From: Candidatus Gastranaerophilales bacterium
GTDB taxonomy: Bacteria > Cyanobacteriota > Vampirovibrionia > Gastranaerophilales > Gastranaerophilaceae
Length of the DNA stretch: 64,000 bases
Direction of reading: 5' to 3'
NCBI GenBank assembly: GCA_900769645.1
Contig: CAAGHI010000076.1
Location: 62,001-126,000, forward strand
Both the position numbers and the translations under genes were made by a program. The notes under the pieces are model-generated. The model saw only the letters and a program-made list of their open reading frames with translations, was not told the DNA's origin and searched no databases. The stretch's first letter is position 1, and each line of letters starts with the position of its first letter. Positions 1 through 7,791 of the stretch are shown piece after piece.

Positions 1-205
1 TTATCCTTGCAACAATACTCGACGTTTCACTCGAAATCGGATTTGAAACAGGTTTCTCTTCTTTTTTAGTCGTCTTTACAGGTGTTTTAAGCGCAGGTTT
101 TTTAAGCGCATTCATCTGTTTCGACAACGGATTTGAAACAGTTTTTGCGCTTTTTGAAGGCGTCTTAACCTTATTTTCTACTACTTTTTCTTTATTTTCG
201 TTCAA
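1..205 (-). CDS. Hypothetical Lys/Ser-rich protein, N-terminal part
   Basis: This is the 5' part of a minus-strand reading frame that runs off the left edge of the window; 68 codons are visible. The start is a TTG at 203-205. An in-frame TAA lies two codons upstream, so the gene cannot begin earlier, and AGGTG sits about 6 nt before the TTG. The visible part is hydrophilic and basic, rich in Lys, Ser, Pro and Val, with repeated phrases of the type K-x-V-S-N-P, and has no signal peptide or membrane segment. That looks like a disordered N-terminal tail, and the functional domain must lie outside the window. It is downstream of and co-directional with the peptide-ABC ATPase, 264 bp apart. An internal ATG at codon 31 is an alternative start. 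I do not recognise the family. Confidence 0.5.
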   Translation of the reverse strand, partial: MNENKEKVVENKVKTPSKSAKTVSNPLSKQMNALKKPALKTPVKTTKKEEKPVSNPISSETSSIVARI

Positions 206-469
206 TATTTACACCTGCACACTACTTTTTAATAAAACCGATGATTAAAAATTTTTGCCAAATATTGCGATTGAATTTACAATCCTTAAACTATTCTACA
301 ACATTATACTCAAATAACAATACGTCATATAGATGGCAAAATCTATAATCTGAATGGACACTAACTTTATACTACAAGGATAGTATAACATTTATTGACT
401 ACTTTTGCTACCCTTGTAATAGATTATTTTACAATCGTTTATATTTCTACTCCATACATCGGCTATGAA

Positions 470-1414
470 TTAATTATTAAAACAAGCGGAAACGTGCTCC
501 TCACCAACGATTTTGAGGGGTGGAATTTTTTCAGTACAAATTTTTGTACACTCTGAACATCTCGGGTGAAAACGACAACCGGAAATATCTTCTTGAATTG
601 AAGGCGGTTGACCTTGAATTGTTTCCAATCTACAGTTTTTATTTGATGGAAGGGAGCGCAAAAGCGCATTAGAATATGGGTGTTTCGGGTTTGCAAAAAA
701 CTCTTTTGACGGAGCAGTTTCCACAATCCTACCGGCATACATTACAGATACAAAATTGGCATTTTCTCCCACAAGTGCCAAATCGTGCGTAATTAGCAGG
801 ATTGCAGTTTTTTTCTTTTGTTGAATTTCTTTTAACAATTTCATAATCTGCGCCTGAATTGTCACGTCCAGTGCCGTTGTTGGCTCGTCCGCAATTAAGA
901 TTTCCGCATTACAAGCAAGCGCCATTGCAATAATCGCACGTTGTTTCATTCCGCCGGAAAACTCATGAGGATACGCTTTTATTCTCTCTCTTGCACAAGG
1001 AATTTGAACATCTTCAAGCGCCTCGACAGCTTTTTCAAACGCTTCTTTTCCTTTTAAATTTTGATGAATTCTAATTACCTCTAAAAGCTGGTCACCAACT
1101 GTATAAAGCGGATTTAAAGACGTCATCGGATCTTGTGGAATAAGTGCAATTTTAGAACCCCGAAGTTTCTTTATAGAATTATTTTCAAGCAGATTTTCCC
1201 CATTATAAATAACCTCACCACTTGTGATTTTAGCAGTTTTGGGCAAAAGCTGCAAAATACTCATCGCACTAATTGATTTTCCACAACCAGATTCCCCAAC
1301 AAGTGCATGCATTTTGCCACATTCAAGCGAAAACGAAACATCAAATAGCGCCTGCCTGAAACCACACTCGCAATTAAAACCAAGATTTAAATTTTTGACC
1401 TCTAATAATGCCAT
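470..1414 (-). CDS. Oligopeptide/dipeptide ABC transporter ATP-binding protein (OppD/DppD type)
   Basis: ATPase subunit that would power uptake of peptides (or nickel, by family relatives) through a two-permease inner-membrane ABC importer. Visible motifs in order are Walker A GESGCGKS, the ABC signature FSGGMKQR, Walker B ILIADEPTTALD, and the switch His in LLITHDLALV. The C-terminus has the OppD/DppD-specific extension with Cys residues (CRFHPRC...CTKIC) that often binds an Fe-S cluster in this family. The open frame extends to a TTG at 1441, but the ATG at 1414 starts the normal family N-terminus (MALLEVKNLNLGF), so I chose it, giving 314 aa. No permease or binding-protein genes are visible here, so the partners lie elsewhere or to the left. 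There is no clear Shine-Dalgarno. Confidence 0.9.
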   Translation of the reverse strand: MALLEVKNLNLGFNCECGFRQALFDVSFSLECGKMHALVGESGCGKSISAMSILQLLPKTAKITSGEVIYNGENLLENNSIKKLRGSKIALIPQDPMTSLNPLYTVGDQLLEVIRIHQNLKGKEAFEKAVEALEDVQIPCARERIKAYPHEFSGGMKQRAIIAMALACNAEILIADEPTTALDVTIQAQIMKLLKEIQQKKKTAILLITHDLALVGENANFVSVMYAGRIVETAPSKEFFANPKHPYSNALLRSLPSNKNCRLETIQGQPPSIQEDISGCRFHPRCSECTKICTEKIPPLKIVGEEHVSACFNN

Positions 1415-1724
1415 AAGAGAATGATACAACAACTTGGACAAGATGTGAATAGGTCAACAGATGAAATTCGGTCATAAAAATAACCAAGCAGTTGGGAAGA
1501 AAATCCCTCTTCTAAAATGCACTACTTACTACTCACTATTCATAAAAATATTACGAAATATTAAGCAGCGTTTTATCCGTTTATATCAATAGTTTTCAGC
1601 CTTTGACTAATCTAAAACTCCATGATGACAGGCAATTTTTCAAAACAAAAATTGTTTACATGAGTACAGGGGATAAAAATAAATTTAATTTCCATTCACG
1701 AGGGAAATTGAAAGGGGAAACAAG

Positions 1725-3344
1725 ATGAGTACACAAGGAATTGGACCAGATTACTATTCACAAGGTTTAAAATATGAAATAGTCAAAGAACCAGAACCAC
1801 AAAGCGTAAAAGCTGAACAAACAGAAGAAACAGTTCTAACACAAGAAGCGCAACCTGTAAAAAAAGATATTATTTTTCCATTTGGTCATTCAGTTGAAAG
1901 CAAAAAAGACTATATGAAAGGTTTGACTGTTGAAAGACAATACGACACAAAAGCAGATCGTGAAAGAGCTGAAAAAGAAGCTACTGAAAAATTCATGAAC
2001 TACGGTTTGTCAAACGGTCAAAAAGTTAAAACTCAACAAGAAGCTGAAGATTTAGCTGAAAGATATGTTAAAAACGAACACCATAGAGAAGAAGTTGACT
2101 CAACTCACGTATTTATGGACAAAGCAGACTACAAACGTGCAGAAAAAGCTCGTAAAGCTGAGAAAAAGACTCTTGTTCAACAATACAGAGATCAAGGTTT
2201 GAGCAGACGTGAAGCTAAACGCAAAGCTGAATCAGAACTTGTTGACAACCAATATATTAGCGGAAGAAAAACTCGTAGATATATTGAACAAAACAGAGGT
2301 GAATTCTATGATAAAGATGGAAACTTCTCTAGCGATATGTTCAAACAAAAAGTTGTAGATTTTGCAAATCTTCACACAAAAGAAGGTGAAACAACAAACT
2401 ACCACTTGAGTTTGAGAGAAAGACGTCAAGCAGCAGCTGAAGAAGGCATTACACCAACTATGGTTAAACACATGGCTAAAAAAGCAAACCTTGACTATGA
2501 AAAAGATCGTACTAACTTATACAGAGGCTTGGCAGTTGGCGCTGCAACAGGTATAGGTTATGGTCTTGGAACATTATTCTCAGTATCATCTGCAGCAGCT
2601 GCAAGTTCAACAGCTGGCAGCGCAGCAGCTGGCGGAACTGGTTCTGCAGCAGCAGGTGGAGCCGCAGCGGCAGCAGCAGCCGCAAAAGTTAGCGGTGTTG
2701 TTATGACTACTCCGGCAGGCGCAGCAGCTGGACTTGGACTTGCAAGCTTGATTAAAGATGGCGGAAAAGTTGAGGACAGAGTTTATGCTCCAGGAGAAAA
2801 ACCGGAAGTAAAACCTCCTGTATCACAACCTGATACTCTTCCAACACCACCAAAACCAGACAAACCAAATCAACCGGCTGAACCAATTAAAATCCAAGAA
2901 GAAGATTGTCCTGTACAAAAATGGCAATCAGAATATTGTGACCATAAAGTTAAAAGAGGTGAAAACTGGTCAACTGTAATCTTAGGTAAAGTTAGAGTTG
3001 GTGAAAAACAACAAAAACCATCAGGCCACGTTTTGAAAGCTTTAATTCACGCTGAAAAACTTAAACACGGTGTTACAAACTTCAACCAAAACACAATGCC
3101 ATCAACAATGAGATTATACACAGAATTTTCAGATTTGTTGGAAAATGAAGAATATATGAAAAAATATCCTGAATTGAAATATTTGAACAACTTGCAAATC
3201 ACATTGGATTGTGATGGAAAAGTTGCAAAAGGCAAAACAGTTAAAAAACCAAGACACAGATATGTAGGTTACACTGGTTCTGCTCAAGAAGCAAACCATT
3301 GGAAACAAGATTGTCACGATAACGTACCTGTAAGAATTAACTAA
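1725..3344 (+). CDS. Large Ala-rich/Pro-rich protein with possible LysM-like C-terminus
   Basis: Unknown 539-aa protein. Residues 1-265 are charged (Lys/Glu/Gln/Arg) and likely helical. About residues 265-350 form a long Ala/Gly/Ser stretch containing glycine-zipper-like hydrophobic segments. About 355-395 is a Pro/Lys linker. The C-terminal part (about 400-539) contains three Cys and a segment starting VKRGENWSTVILGK that resembles the opening of a LysM-type peptidoglycan-binding repeat; this is weak evidence. There is no signal peptide. The start has a good Shine-Dalgarno (GAAAGGGGAAACAAG-ATG). Codon use is very regular and a strong terminator follows, which suggests high expression. Its architecture (hydrophilic helix, hydrophobic Gly/Ala segment, no signal peptide) resembles the 1617-aa protein at 46622-51475, so the two may share an export route or role. 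Function not assigned. Confidence 0.8.
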   Translation: MSTQGIGPDYYSQGLKYEIVKEPEPQSVKAEQTEETVLTQEAQPVKKDIIFPFGHSVESKKDYMKGLTVERQYDTKADRERAEKEATEKFMNYGLSNGQKVKTQQEAEDLAERYVKNEHHREEVDSTHVFMDKADYKRAEKARKAEKKTLVQQYRDQGLSRREAKRKAESELVDNQYISGRKTRRYIEQNRGEFYDKDGNFSSDMFKQKVVDFANLHTKEGETTNYHLSLRERRQAAAEEGITPTMVKHMAKKANLDYEKDRTNLYRGLAVGAATGIGYGLGTLFSVSSAAAASSTAGSAAAGGTGSAAAGGAAAAAAAAKVSGVVMTTPAGAAAGLGLASLIKDGGKVEDRVYAPGEKPEVKPPVSQPDTLPTPPKPDKPNQPAEPIKIQEEDCPVQKWQSEYCDHKVKRGENWSTVILGKVRVGEKQQKPSGHVLKALIHAEKLKHGVTNFNQNTMPSTMRLYTEFSDLLENEEYMKKYPELKYLNNLQITLDCDGKVAKGKTVKKPRHRYVGYTGSAQEANHWKQDCHDNVPVRIN

Positions 3345-3365
3345 TGCAATCTCGAATATAAAACC

Positions 3366-3395
3366 AAAAAGGTGGAGAAATTCTCCACCTTTTTA
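3366..3395 (+). terminator. Intrinsic terminator after the 539-aa gene
   Basis: Near-perfect hairpin (AAAAAGGTGGAGAA pairing with TTCTCCACCTTTTT) ending in a T-run, 22 bp after the stop codon of 1725-3344. Confidence 0.9.
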
Positions 3396-3428
3396 GTTTG
3401 TAATATTAATTTTAATTCCAAATAAAGC

Positions 3429-3457
3429 TCGACAGATTTTTAATTTTATCGTATGAT
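3429..3457 (+). promoter_or_regulatory. Sigma70-type promoter for first micro-ORF
   Basis: TCGACA (3429-3434), a 17-nt spacer, then TATGAT (3452-3457). The predicted start near 3464 gives a leader of about 90 nt before the ATG at 3554. The leader contains a TTCCC that can pair with the GGGAG of the ribosome-binding site, a common way to silence small-toxin mRNAs. Confidence 0.6.
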
Positions 3458-3553
3458 TACGATGCAGAGTAAAAAGAACTCTTTTCAAAAAGGAACCAAC
3501 TACAATCATATTATAGTCTTCGGGTATGGTTCCCGACTAGAAAGGGAGCTATT

Positions 3554-3634
3554 ATGGAAAATATCAACTTAACATTAATTATGCTATTTCTGATAATGTT
3601 CCTAATAAAAAACGGCTCTTACCAAAATAGATAA
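3554..3634 (+). CDS. 26-residue hydrophobic peptide, candidate type I toxin
   Basis: A micro-ORF starting MENINLTLIMLFLIMFLIK and ending in a short polar/basic tail (about NGSYQNR). One predicted membrane helix occupies residues 5-18. The Shine-Dalgarno AAAGGGAG lies 5 nt before the ATG. It has its own promoter and a leader of about 90 nt. An antisense transcription unit begins just downstream and ends inside the last codons. This is the layout of type I toxin-antitoxin systems (hydrophobic toxin, overlapping cis-antisense RNA) such as the Fst/Ldr or TxpA groups, although the sequence itself matches none that I can name. A second unit of the same design follows at 3893. Toxicity is inferred from architecture only. 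Confidence 0.65.
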   Translation: MENINLTLIMLFLIMFLIKNGSYQNR

Positions 3635-3687
3635 GAACCGTATAGTCTTCTAAGAGTTCTCGGCAGCTTCGGAAACTGCCACTCTGT
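3606..3687 (-). ncRNA. Predicted antisense RNA to first micro-ORF
   Basis: It would start near 3687, 7 nt after the minus-strand -10 at 3694-3699. It contains a 5' hairpin (GGCAG...CTGCC, 3662-3680) and ends at an intrinsic terminator whose 10-bp stem (ACGGTTCTTA with TAAGAGCCGT, plus-strand 3612-3641) is followed by a T-run. The predicted length is about 80 nt, and it is complementary to the 3' end of the toxin ORF and its 3'UTR. Confidence 0.6.
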
Positions 3688-3689
3688 AA

Positions 3690-3734
3690 TTTCATTATAA
3701 CTTATTTTTTAAATTTTTCAAGCCTTGTGTAAAA
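3690..3734. repeat. 45-bp direct repeat, copy 1 (antisense promoter)
   Basis: Identical over 45 bp to 4008-4052. The repeat consists of the minus-strand promoter that drives the antisense RNA, so the repeated part is the regulatory unit and not the peptide. Confidence 0.9.
3694..3721 (-). promoter_or_regulatory. Antisense RNA promoter, unit 1
   Basis: Read on the minus strand: TTGAAA (3721-3716), a 16-nt spacer, TATAAT (3699-3694). The -10 is a perfect consensus. It reads into the 3' end of the micro-ORF at 3554-3634. Confidence 0.75.
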
Positions 3735-3765
3735 AATTATGACATTATAAATTAATTTCGTTTTT

Positions 3766-3795
3766 TTGAATGATTTAATAATACTTCTCTATGCT
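3766..3795 (+). promoter_or_regulatory. Promoter for second micro-ORF
   Basis: TTGAAT (3766-3771), an 18-nt spacer, TATGCT (3790-3795). This again leaves a leader of about 90 nt before the ATG at 3893, matching the layout of unit 1. Confidence 0.5.
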
Positions 3796-3892
3796 AATAT
3801 AAGATCAAGGGTAAGCCCAGATTTATCATTAACTGACTTAACGGCTCAAACTCAAAATTTGTATAACCGATTAAGAAAGGGGGTGATAAATA

Positions 3893-3967
3893 ATGATTTT
3901 CAGTATTACTGAAAAAGCACTATGGCTTATTTTATTAATAATCATAGTGCTTAAAATCACAAAATAG
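3893..3967 (+). CDS. 24-residue hydrophobic peptide, second candidate type I toxin
   Basis: A micro-ORF that begins MIFSITEKALWLILLIIIV and ends in a basic LKITK tail. A single membrane helix covers residues 9-19. A strong Shine-Dalgarno (AAAGGGGGTGAT) precedes the ATG. The coding sequence contains an inverted repeat (AAGCACTATG...CATAGTGCTT) that serves as terminator of the antisense transcript. The peptide shares no obvious sequence with the one at 3554-3634, but promoter spacing, leader length, antisense promoter and 3' hairpins are laid out the same way, so the two units look like paralogous modules with diverged toxins. The toxin role is inferred. Confidence 0.65.
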   Translation: MIFSITEKALWLILLIIIVLKITK

Positions 3968-4005
3968 AGGGCTTTTAAAGTGCGGACTGCAATCCGCACG
4001 CCCTT
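3912..4005 (-). ncRNA. Predicted antisense RNA to second micro-ORF
   Basis: Predicted start near 4005, 7 nt past the -10 at 4012-4017. It carries a 5' hairpin (GTGCGGA...TCCGCAC, 3980-3999) and ends at a 10-bp hairpin (AAGCACTATG/CATAGTGCTT, 3915-3952) followed by five T on the minus strand. About 94 nt, overlapping most of the micro-ORF. Confidence 0.6.
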
Positions 4006-4007
4006 TC

Positions 4008-4052
4008 TTTCATTATAACTTATTTTTTAAATTTTTCAAGCCTTGTGTAAAA
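4008..4052. repeat. 45-bp direct repeat, copy 2 (antisense promoter)
   Basis: Exact copy of 3690-3734, again positioned just after a hydrophobic micro-ORF. Confidence 0.9.
4012..4039 (-). promoter_or_regulatory. Antisense RNA promoter, unit 2
   Basis: Minus strand TTGAAA (4039-4034), 16-nt spacer, TATAAT (4017-4012), inside the 45-bp repeat. Confidence 0.75.
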
Positions 4053-4098
4053 GCTTGTTAAGAGGAGAGATTTTTCACTCTCCTCAAACAATTTGAAA

Positions 4099-4554
4099 TT
4101 ATTTTACAGACAATTTTTTCTTAGCATCTTTTTCTGCAAAACGTTTAGGTGCGTGGATTTTCAATACACCGTGTTCAAGTTTTGCTTCTGTTTTGTCGAC
4201 ATCAATTTCGTCTGGGAAGTAAACTGTTCTTGAAAATTCACCATATCTGAATTCAGATTTTTTGTAGGCTTTTTCGTCTTCACATTTTTCTTCTTCTTTT
4301 TTAGCATTGATTACAATGTAATTCTTATCAATGTCGATATCCAAATCTTCTTTTTTTACACCCGGAAGTTCTGCTTTGACTTCATAATCCTTGCCTTTAT
4401 CAGAAATTTCTACAGGCATTGAAAATTTATCCATATCTTCCCAATAAGCTGCTTCAGGGAAGTAGCTGTCAAAATGACGATTCAACAAAGAACTAATTTC
4501 ATCATTCACTGTTCTAATAAAGTTTTCCGGAGCTTTTCTAACTAAAAATTTCAT
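4099..4554 (-). CDS. Hsp20/alpha-crystallin small heat-shock protein
   Basis: ATP-independent holdase that binds unfolding proteins in the cytoplasm. The alpha-crystallin domain spans about residues 45-135. It contains the start of the beta-sandwich (MPVEISDKGKDYEVKAELPG), VKKEDLDIDIDKNYIVI, and the closing GVLKIHAPK, close to the family's G-V-L-x-I/V signature. The open frame can start at a GTG (4563), but the ATG at 4554 has AAGGAA at better spacing, so I start there (151 aa, normal length). It lies directly after the micro-ORF units, transcribed toward them. No CIRCE-like element is seen upstream. Confidence 0.92.
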   Translation of the reverse strand: MKFLVRKAPENFIRTVNDEISSLLNRHFDSYFPEAAYWEDMDKFSMPVEISDKGKDYEVKAELPGVKKEDLDIDIDKNYIVINAKKEEEKCEDEKAYKKSEFRYGEFSRTVYFPDEIDVDKTEAKLEHGVLKIHAPKRFAEKDAKKKLSVK

Positions 4555-4659
4555 ATCTGACACTTCCTTTCAATTAACTTCTTATCAACAACACTTATAT
4601 TATTGTACTGTTTTGACAAAAAGTCCGTTTTTTTAACCAAATATTAACAATCTCAAGAC

Positions 4660-5001
4660 TTAGGCACTGTGCCAAACTTTGAAGGCGTCAATGTCGTCGA
4701 GAAGCTTGTCGTACGCCCCATTAAAACAGATGCAACGGTCATCTACAATTAGCCATGCGGGTTCTTTGGTATTAGTTACTCCGACAATATATTTTTGAAG
4801 ATTATTTTGGACAACCCATTTTTCTGCCAAAACCTTCTCTCTGACTGTAAACAAGACAATTTCATAATCTTTGGAAAGTTGCATTAAAAAATCTACTGCG
4901 CCGTCTTTTATCGAGGGAATAAAATTGGGGTTAAAATCTTTTGTGTACGTATTCAAAACACCGTCCAAATCCAAAAGTATCTTCTTTTTTATATCAGTCA
5001 T
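4660..5001 (-). CDS. Small HAD-like phosphatase
   Basis: A 113-aa haloacid-dehalogenase-fold protein. HAD motif I is LLDLDGVLNTY (both Asp, residues 11-13). Motif II would be the Thr in IVLFTVREK. A late acidic pair, IVDDRC, fits motif IV. It lacks a large cap and a clear motif III Lys, so it is a minimal member, resembling short 5'-nucleotidase-like or NIF-like HAD proteins. The substrate cannot be told. It is divergent from the Xre gene at 5068, with 66 bp between the starts. GGGAAT upstream may be a weak ribosome-binding site. Confidence 0.75.
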   Translation of the reverse strand: MTDIKKKILLDLDGVLNTYTKDFNPNFIPSIKDGAVDFLMQLSKDYEIVLFTVREKVLAEKWVVQNNLQKYIVGVTNTKEPAWLIVDDRCICFNGAYDKLLDDIDAFKVWHSA

Positions 5002-5055
5002 AAATTATTCCCATATCCTATCACGTACACGAAAGCGATTATTCTACTATACGGA

Positions 5056-5061
5056 TAAAAT
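5056..5061 (+). promoter_or_regulatory. -10 element, leaderless start of Xre gene
   Basis: TAAAAT followed by exactly 6 nt and then the ATG at 5068. No Shine-Dalgarno is seen. The -10 is weaker than in the other leaderless cases. Confidence 0.4.
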
Positions 5062-5067
5062 GGAAAA

Positions 5068-5331
5068 ATGCAAATTGCTGAAAAGAAAAAGTTAATAATG
5101 AAAATTCTCGGAGAAAACGTAATACGTTTGAGAGGCGAGAAGAGCCAATTTATACTTGCTAGTGAAAACGATATTTCTAGCTCAATAATCAGTACTATCG
5201 AAAGAGGCTTGAAAGATCCGCAATTGACAACTTTTTTCAAAATTGCAGAAGCATTAAATATTAAACCGTCTGAATTATTGCAAAAAATTGAACAAAAACT
5301 TCCAAAAGATTTTTCCTTGATTGACAAATAA
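5068..5331 (+). CDS. Xre-family helix-turn-helix regulator
   Basis: An 87-aa protein made almost entirely of a Cro/C1-type HTH domain (about residues 12-72). The core is IRLRGEKSQFILASEN, DISSSIISTIERGLKDPQ and FFKIAEALNIKPSELL, with the typical I-S-x-I-E-R-G recognition segment and the A-x-x-L-x-I/V-x-P helix at the end. It probably represses or activates a nearby promoter as a dimer. It ends 21 bp before the helicase gene, which has its own -10 in that gap, so co-regulation is possible. No Shine-Dalgarno is visible. Confidence 0.85.
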   Translation: MQIAEKKKLIMKILGENVIRLRGEKSQFILASENDISSSIISTIERGLKDPQLTTFFKIAEALNIKPSELLQKIEQKLPKDFSLIDK

Positions 5332-5340
5332 ATTTTGTGA

Positions 5341-5346
5341 TATTCT
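5341..5346 (+). promoter_or_regulatory. Extended -10 for helicase gene, leaderless
   Basis: TGA-TATTCT (extended -10) at 5338-5346, then 6 nt and the ATG at 5353. A TTGACA lies at 5321-5326 but only 14 nt away. Confidence 0.5.
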
Positions 5347-5352
5347 GAATTT

Positions 5353-7410
5353 ATGGAAGCGCTAAATAATAAGTTCAGTTTTTCTAACTCGCAAGAAATA
5401 ATTAATTTTTTAACTTCGAAAGAAGTTGATTATTCTTGTATTTTTGAGGTTGCAGAAAGCCTTTTGGAAGAAATTTCTGAACTACATACAAATTTAAATG
5501 GCAACAAGTTTCAAGTGGTTAGCCAGTGTATTTTGGAGGCTTATAAGCGACTTTATAATTTTTCTTCAACGATGTGGGTTTCTCAAAAAAAGCTAAATTA
5601 TGAACTTAAAAAAGGACAAAATTTTATAGTTTTCAGCCGAATTAGCGCTAAAGGAGAGGTTTGCGACTATGTTATTGCAAATTACGATCAGATAGATTTT
5701 GATGCGCCTTTTGCAGACGAAGAAGAAATTGTTTCAACTTCTGCACCAATTAAAAAAACTGAAAAACCACAAAAAGCCTTGAAATCCAATCCTAGACCAG
5801 AATCTGCATTTGAAGATAATGAAGATTTGAAAAAGATTGATGACTTTATCAGAAACGGCGATAATGTCTTTGTGACAGGCTTTGCAGGCACCGGTAAAAG
5901 TTATATCTTGAATAAGCTCAAAGAAAAATATAAAAAGAAATTAACAATAACAAGCACGACTGGGATTGCTGCGGTGAACGTCAAAGGGCAAACCCTTCAT
6001 TCTTGGGCTGGGGTCGGACTTTGCAGAAATCCGATTAATGTAACGGTCGATAAAATTCGCCAACGCCCAACTCAATTTAGACAAATTGTCGGTTGTAAAA
6101 TCCTTGCGATTGACGAAATTTCTATGCTAAATGTCGAAACTTTTCAATACGTCAACGAGGTTTTGAAGCAAGTTCGAGAAAACGACAAGCCGTTTGGCGG
6201 AATTCAGGTTTTATTTATTGGCGACTTTTTCCAACTTCCGCCTGTTGAACAGGGGGAAAGTTTTGAGCGCAGATATTGTTTTGAAACCGAACTTTGGGAC
6301 GAGTTGGAGTTGAAGAATGTCGTTCTTAAAAGGAATTTCAGGCAAAACGAAGAAGATTTTATCAAAGCGCTATCTGATATGCGAATAAATCGCTTGACAG
6401 AAGAGGATATTGACCTTTTGGAAACTCGCTGTGTAGACGAAGATGACGGAGAAATTTTGCATATTTTTTCGACAAACGAAGAGGCGAACAGATATAATGC
6501 TGTGAAATTTAACGCAATTAATGAACCTGTTATAAATTTCGTCGCAAAAGATGGTGTTTATAGAGGAAAAAATCTTGTATATAAAGGATTTATGCCTCGG
6601 GAAGAAATGATTTTGGACATATTTAACAAAAATTGCCGTGCCGATAGGGAAATTTTTCTCAAAAAAGGTTGTCGTGTAATGCTTTTAATTAATATGGATT
6701 TTGACAGAGGTTTGATTAACGGCTCCTGTGGGGTTATACAGGGGTTTAATGACGAAACAATTAACATAACTTTTGATAATGGCGTGAATACTAATATCCC
6801 GATGCACGAGTTTGAATATTATTATAACGACAAAGTCGTTGCACTAAGGCAACAATATCCGCTGAAACTTGCTTATGGCATAACTATTCACAAGTCACAG
6901 GGAATGACTTTGGACAAACTTGTTGTTGATTGCAAAAGGGTTTTTGAATGCGGTCAGGTTTATGTTGCAATGAGTAGGGTGAAAACTCTTGGCGGACTCT
7001 ATTTAAGACACTTTGAGCCAACTCAAGTTTTGGCAGACAATAAGGTTGCAAGATTTTATCGCAACATTGAAGAAGCACCGGCACTAAATTTACCGGACGA
7101 GCCGATTTTTAGGGGCAAATCAGTTGAGGCTCAAGAGTTTAGCGATGAAGAAGTTCAAAAAATCATATTAGAATTTTTGAAAGAATTCAGCGGACAATAT
7201 GGCAAAACAGGAATTGGTAAAATTTTAACCGGCAGTAAAACAGTTTTGAAAAACGATTACAATGGAAAAATTCTCGACTCAAAATATTATGGAATGGTAA
7301 CCGGCAGAACTCGAAAATCCATAGATGCAATTATTGCACAAATGGTTGAGAATGGCGAAATTCAGGTTAAACATGTAAGTTTTGGCAGACCGGTGTTGTA
7401 TGTGGCTTAA
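5353..7410 (+). CDS. PIF1-like superfamily 1 DNA helicase
   Basis: ATP-dependent 5'-3' DNA helicase of the PIF1/RecD-like group, 685 aa. Order: an unassigned N-terminal region (1-160); Walker A GFAGTGKS (about 176-183); TSTTGIAAV motif; LAIDEISML Walker B; GDFFQLPP motif III; and the C-terminal UvrD-like GITIHKSQGMTLD and VYVAMSRVK motifs. The last 80 residues (FSGQYGKTGIGKILTGS... to the end) resemble an RQC/winged-helix module as found after some bacterial PIF1-like and RecQ helicases. Likely work is on stalled forks or structured DNA. It follows an Xre gene by 21 bp. The start ATG has no Shine-Dalgarno but has an extended -10 exactly 6 nt upstream. Confidence 0.88.
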   Translation: MEALNNKFSFSNSQEIINFLTSKEVDYSCIFEVAESLLEEISELHTNLNGNKFQVVSQCILEAYKRLYNFSSTMWVSQKKLNYELKKGQNFIVFSRISAKGEVCDYVIANYDQIDFDAPFADEEEIVSTSAPIKKTEKPQKALKSNPRPESAFEDNEDLKKIDDFIRNGDNVFVTGFAGTGKSYILNKLKEKYKKKLTITSTTGIAAVNVKGQTLHSWAGVGLCRNPINVTVDKIRQRPTQFRQIVGCKILAIDEISMLNVETFQYVNEVLKQVRENDKPFGGIQVLFIGDFFQLPPVEQGESFERRYCFETELWDELELKNVVLKRNFRQNEEDFIKALSDMRINRLTEEDIDLLETRCVDEDDGEILHIFSTNEEANRYNAVKFNAINEPVINFVAKDGVYRGKNLVYKGFMPREEMILDIFNKNCRADREIFLKKGCRVMLLINMDFDRGLINGSCGVIQGFNDETINITFDNGVNTNIPMHEFEYYYNDKVVALRQQYPLKLAYGITIHKSQGMTLDKLVVDCKRVFECGQVYVAMSRVKTLGGLYLRHFEPTQVLADNKVARFYRNIEEAPALNLPDEPIFRGKSVEAQEFSDEEVQKIILEFLKEFSGQYGKTGIGKILTGSKTVLKNDYNGKILDSKYYGMVTGRTRKSIDAIIAQMVENGEIQVKHVSFGRPVLYVA

Positions 7411-7464
7411 TAAAGCAGCTAGGTTTTTAGATGCAAAGATGCCAAGTTCAAAGATAATTACGAA

Positions 7465-7538
7465 GTCGTCATTCTGAAAGCTTAGAATATTAATGCAAGC
7501 GAATAGCGAGCATATAATATTCTTGCTATTCAGAATCT
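7465..7538. repeat. Dispersed palindromic repeat, copy 1
   Basis: Imperfect palindrome with ends GTCGTCATTCTGAA and TTCAGAATCT and inner AATATTA/TAATATT arms. It is almost identical to 45527-45600 and, inverted, to 16069-16142. It lies in the 380-bp gap between the helicase gene and gltX. Confidence 0.85.
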
Positions 7539-7624
7539 ATTATAAAATTTAAAAGCAGACTCCGGATCGCAGTCCGGAGTGACAGTTTCGAATTAGTTGT
7601 TTTGCGAAAATTGCAACTACTCTA

Positions 7625-7688
7625 GTCGTCATTCTGAAAAGGCAGAAAATCAAGCGATTAGCGTAGATTTTCGTATTATTCAGAATCT
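7625..7688. repeat. Dispersed palindromic repeat, copy 2 (variant core)
   Basis: Same outer ends (GTCGTCATTCTGAA / TTCAGAATCT), but the inner arm reads GGCAGAAAATCAAGCG, as in the copy at 45802-45863. The remainder of the 7411-7791 gap has no ORF. Confidence 0.8.
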
Positions 7689-7791
7689 ATTTTTGAATTA
7701 TCCCCACCCTCCCAAAACCTACTTCTTGAAAATAAATTATTCTCATGGTATTCTTTAAGGGCGAAATTATAAATAGAATCGAGGAAAATTT

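Noticed and set aside
7411..7791. CRISPR-like arrangement of the dispersed palindromes
   Set aside because: Copies are far apart, palindromic and without regular spacers; no cas genes are seen.
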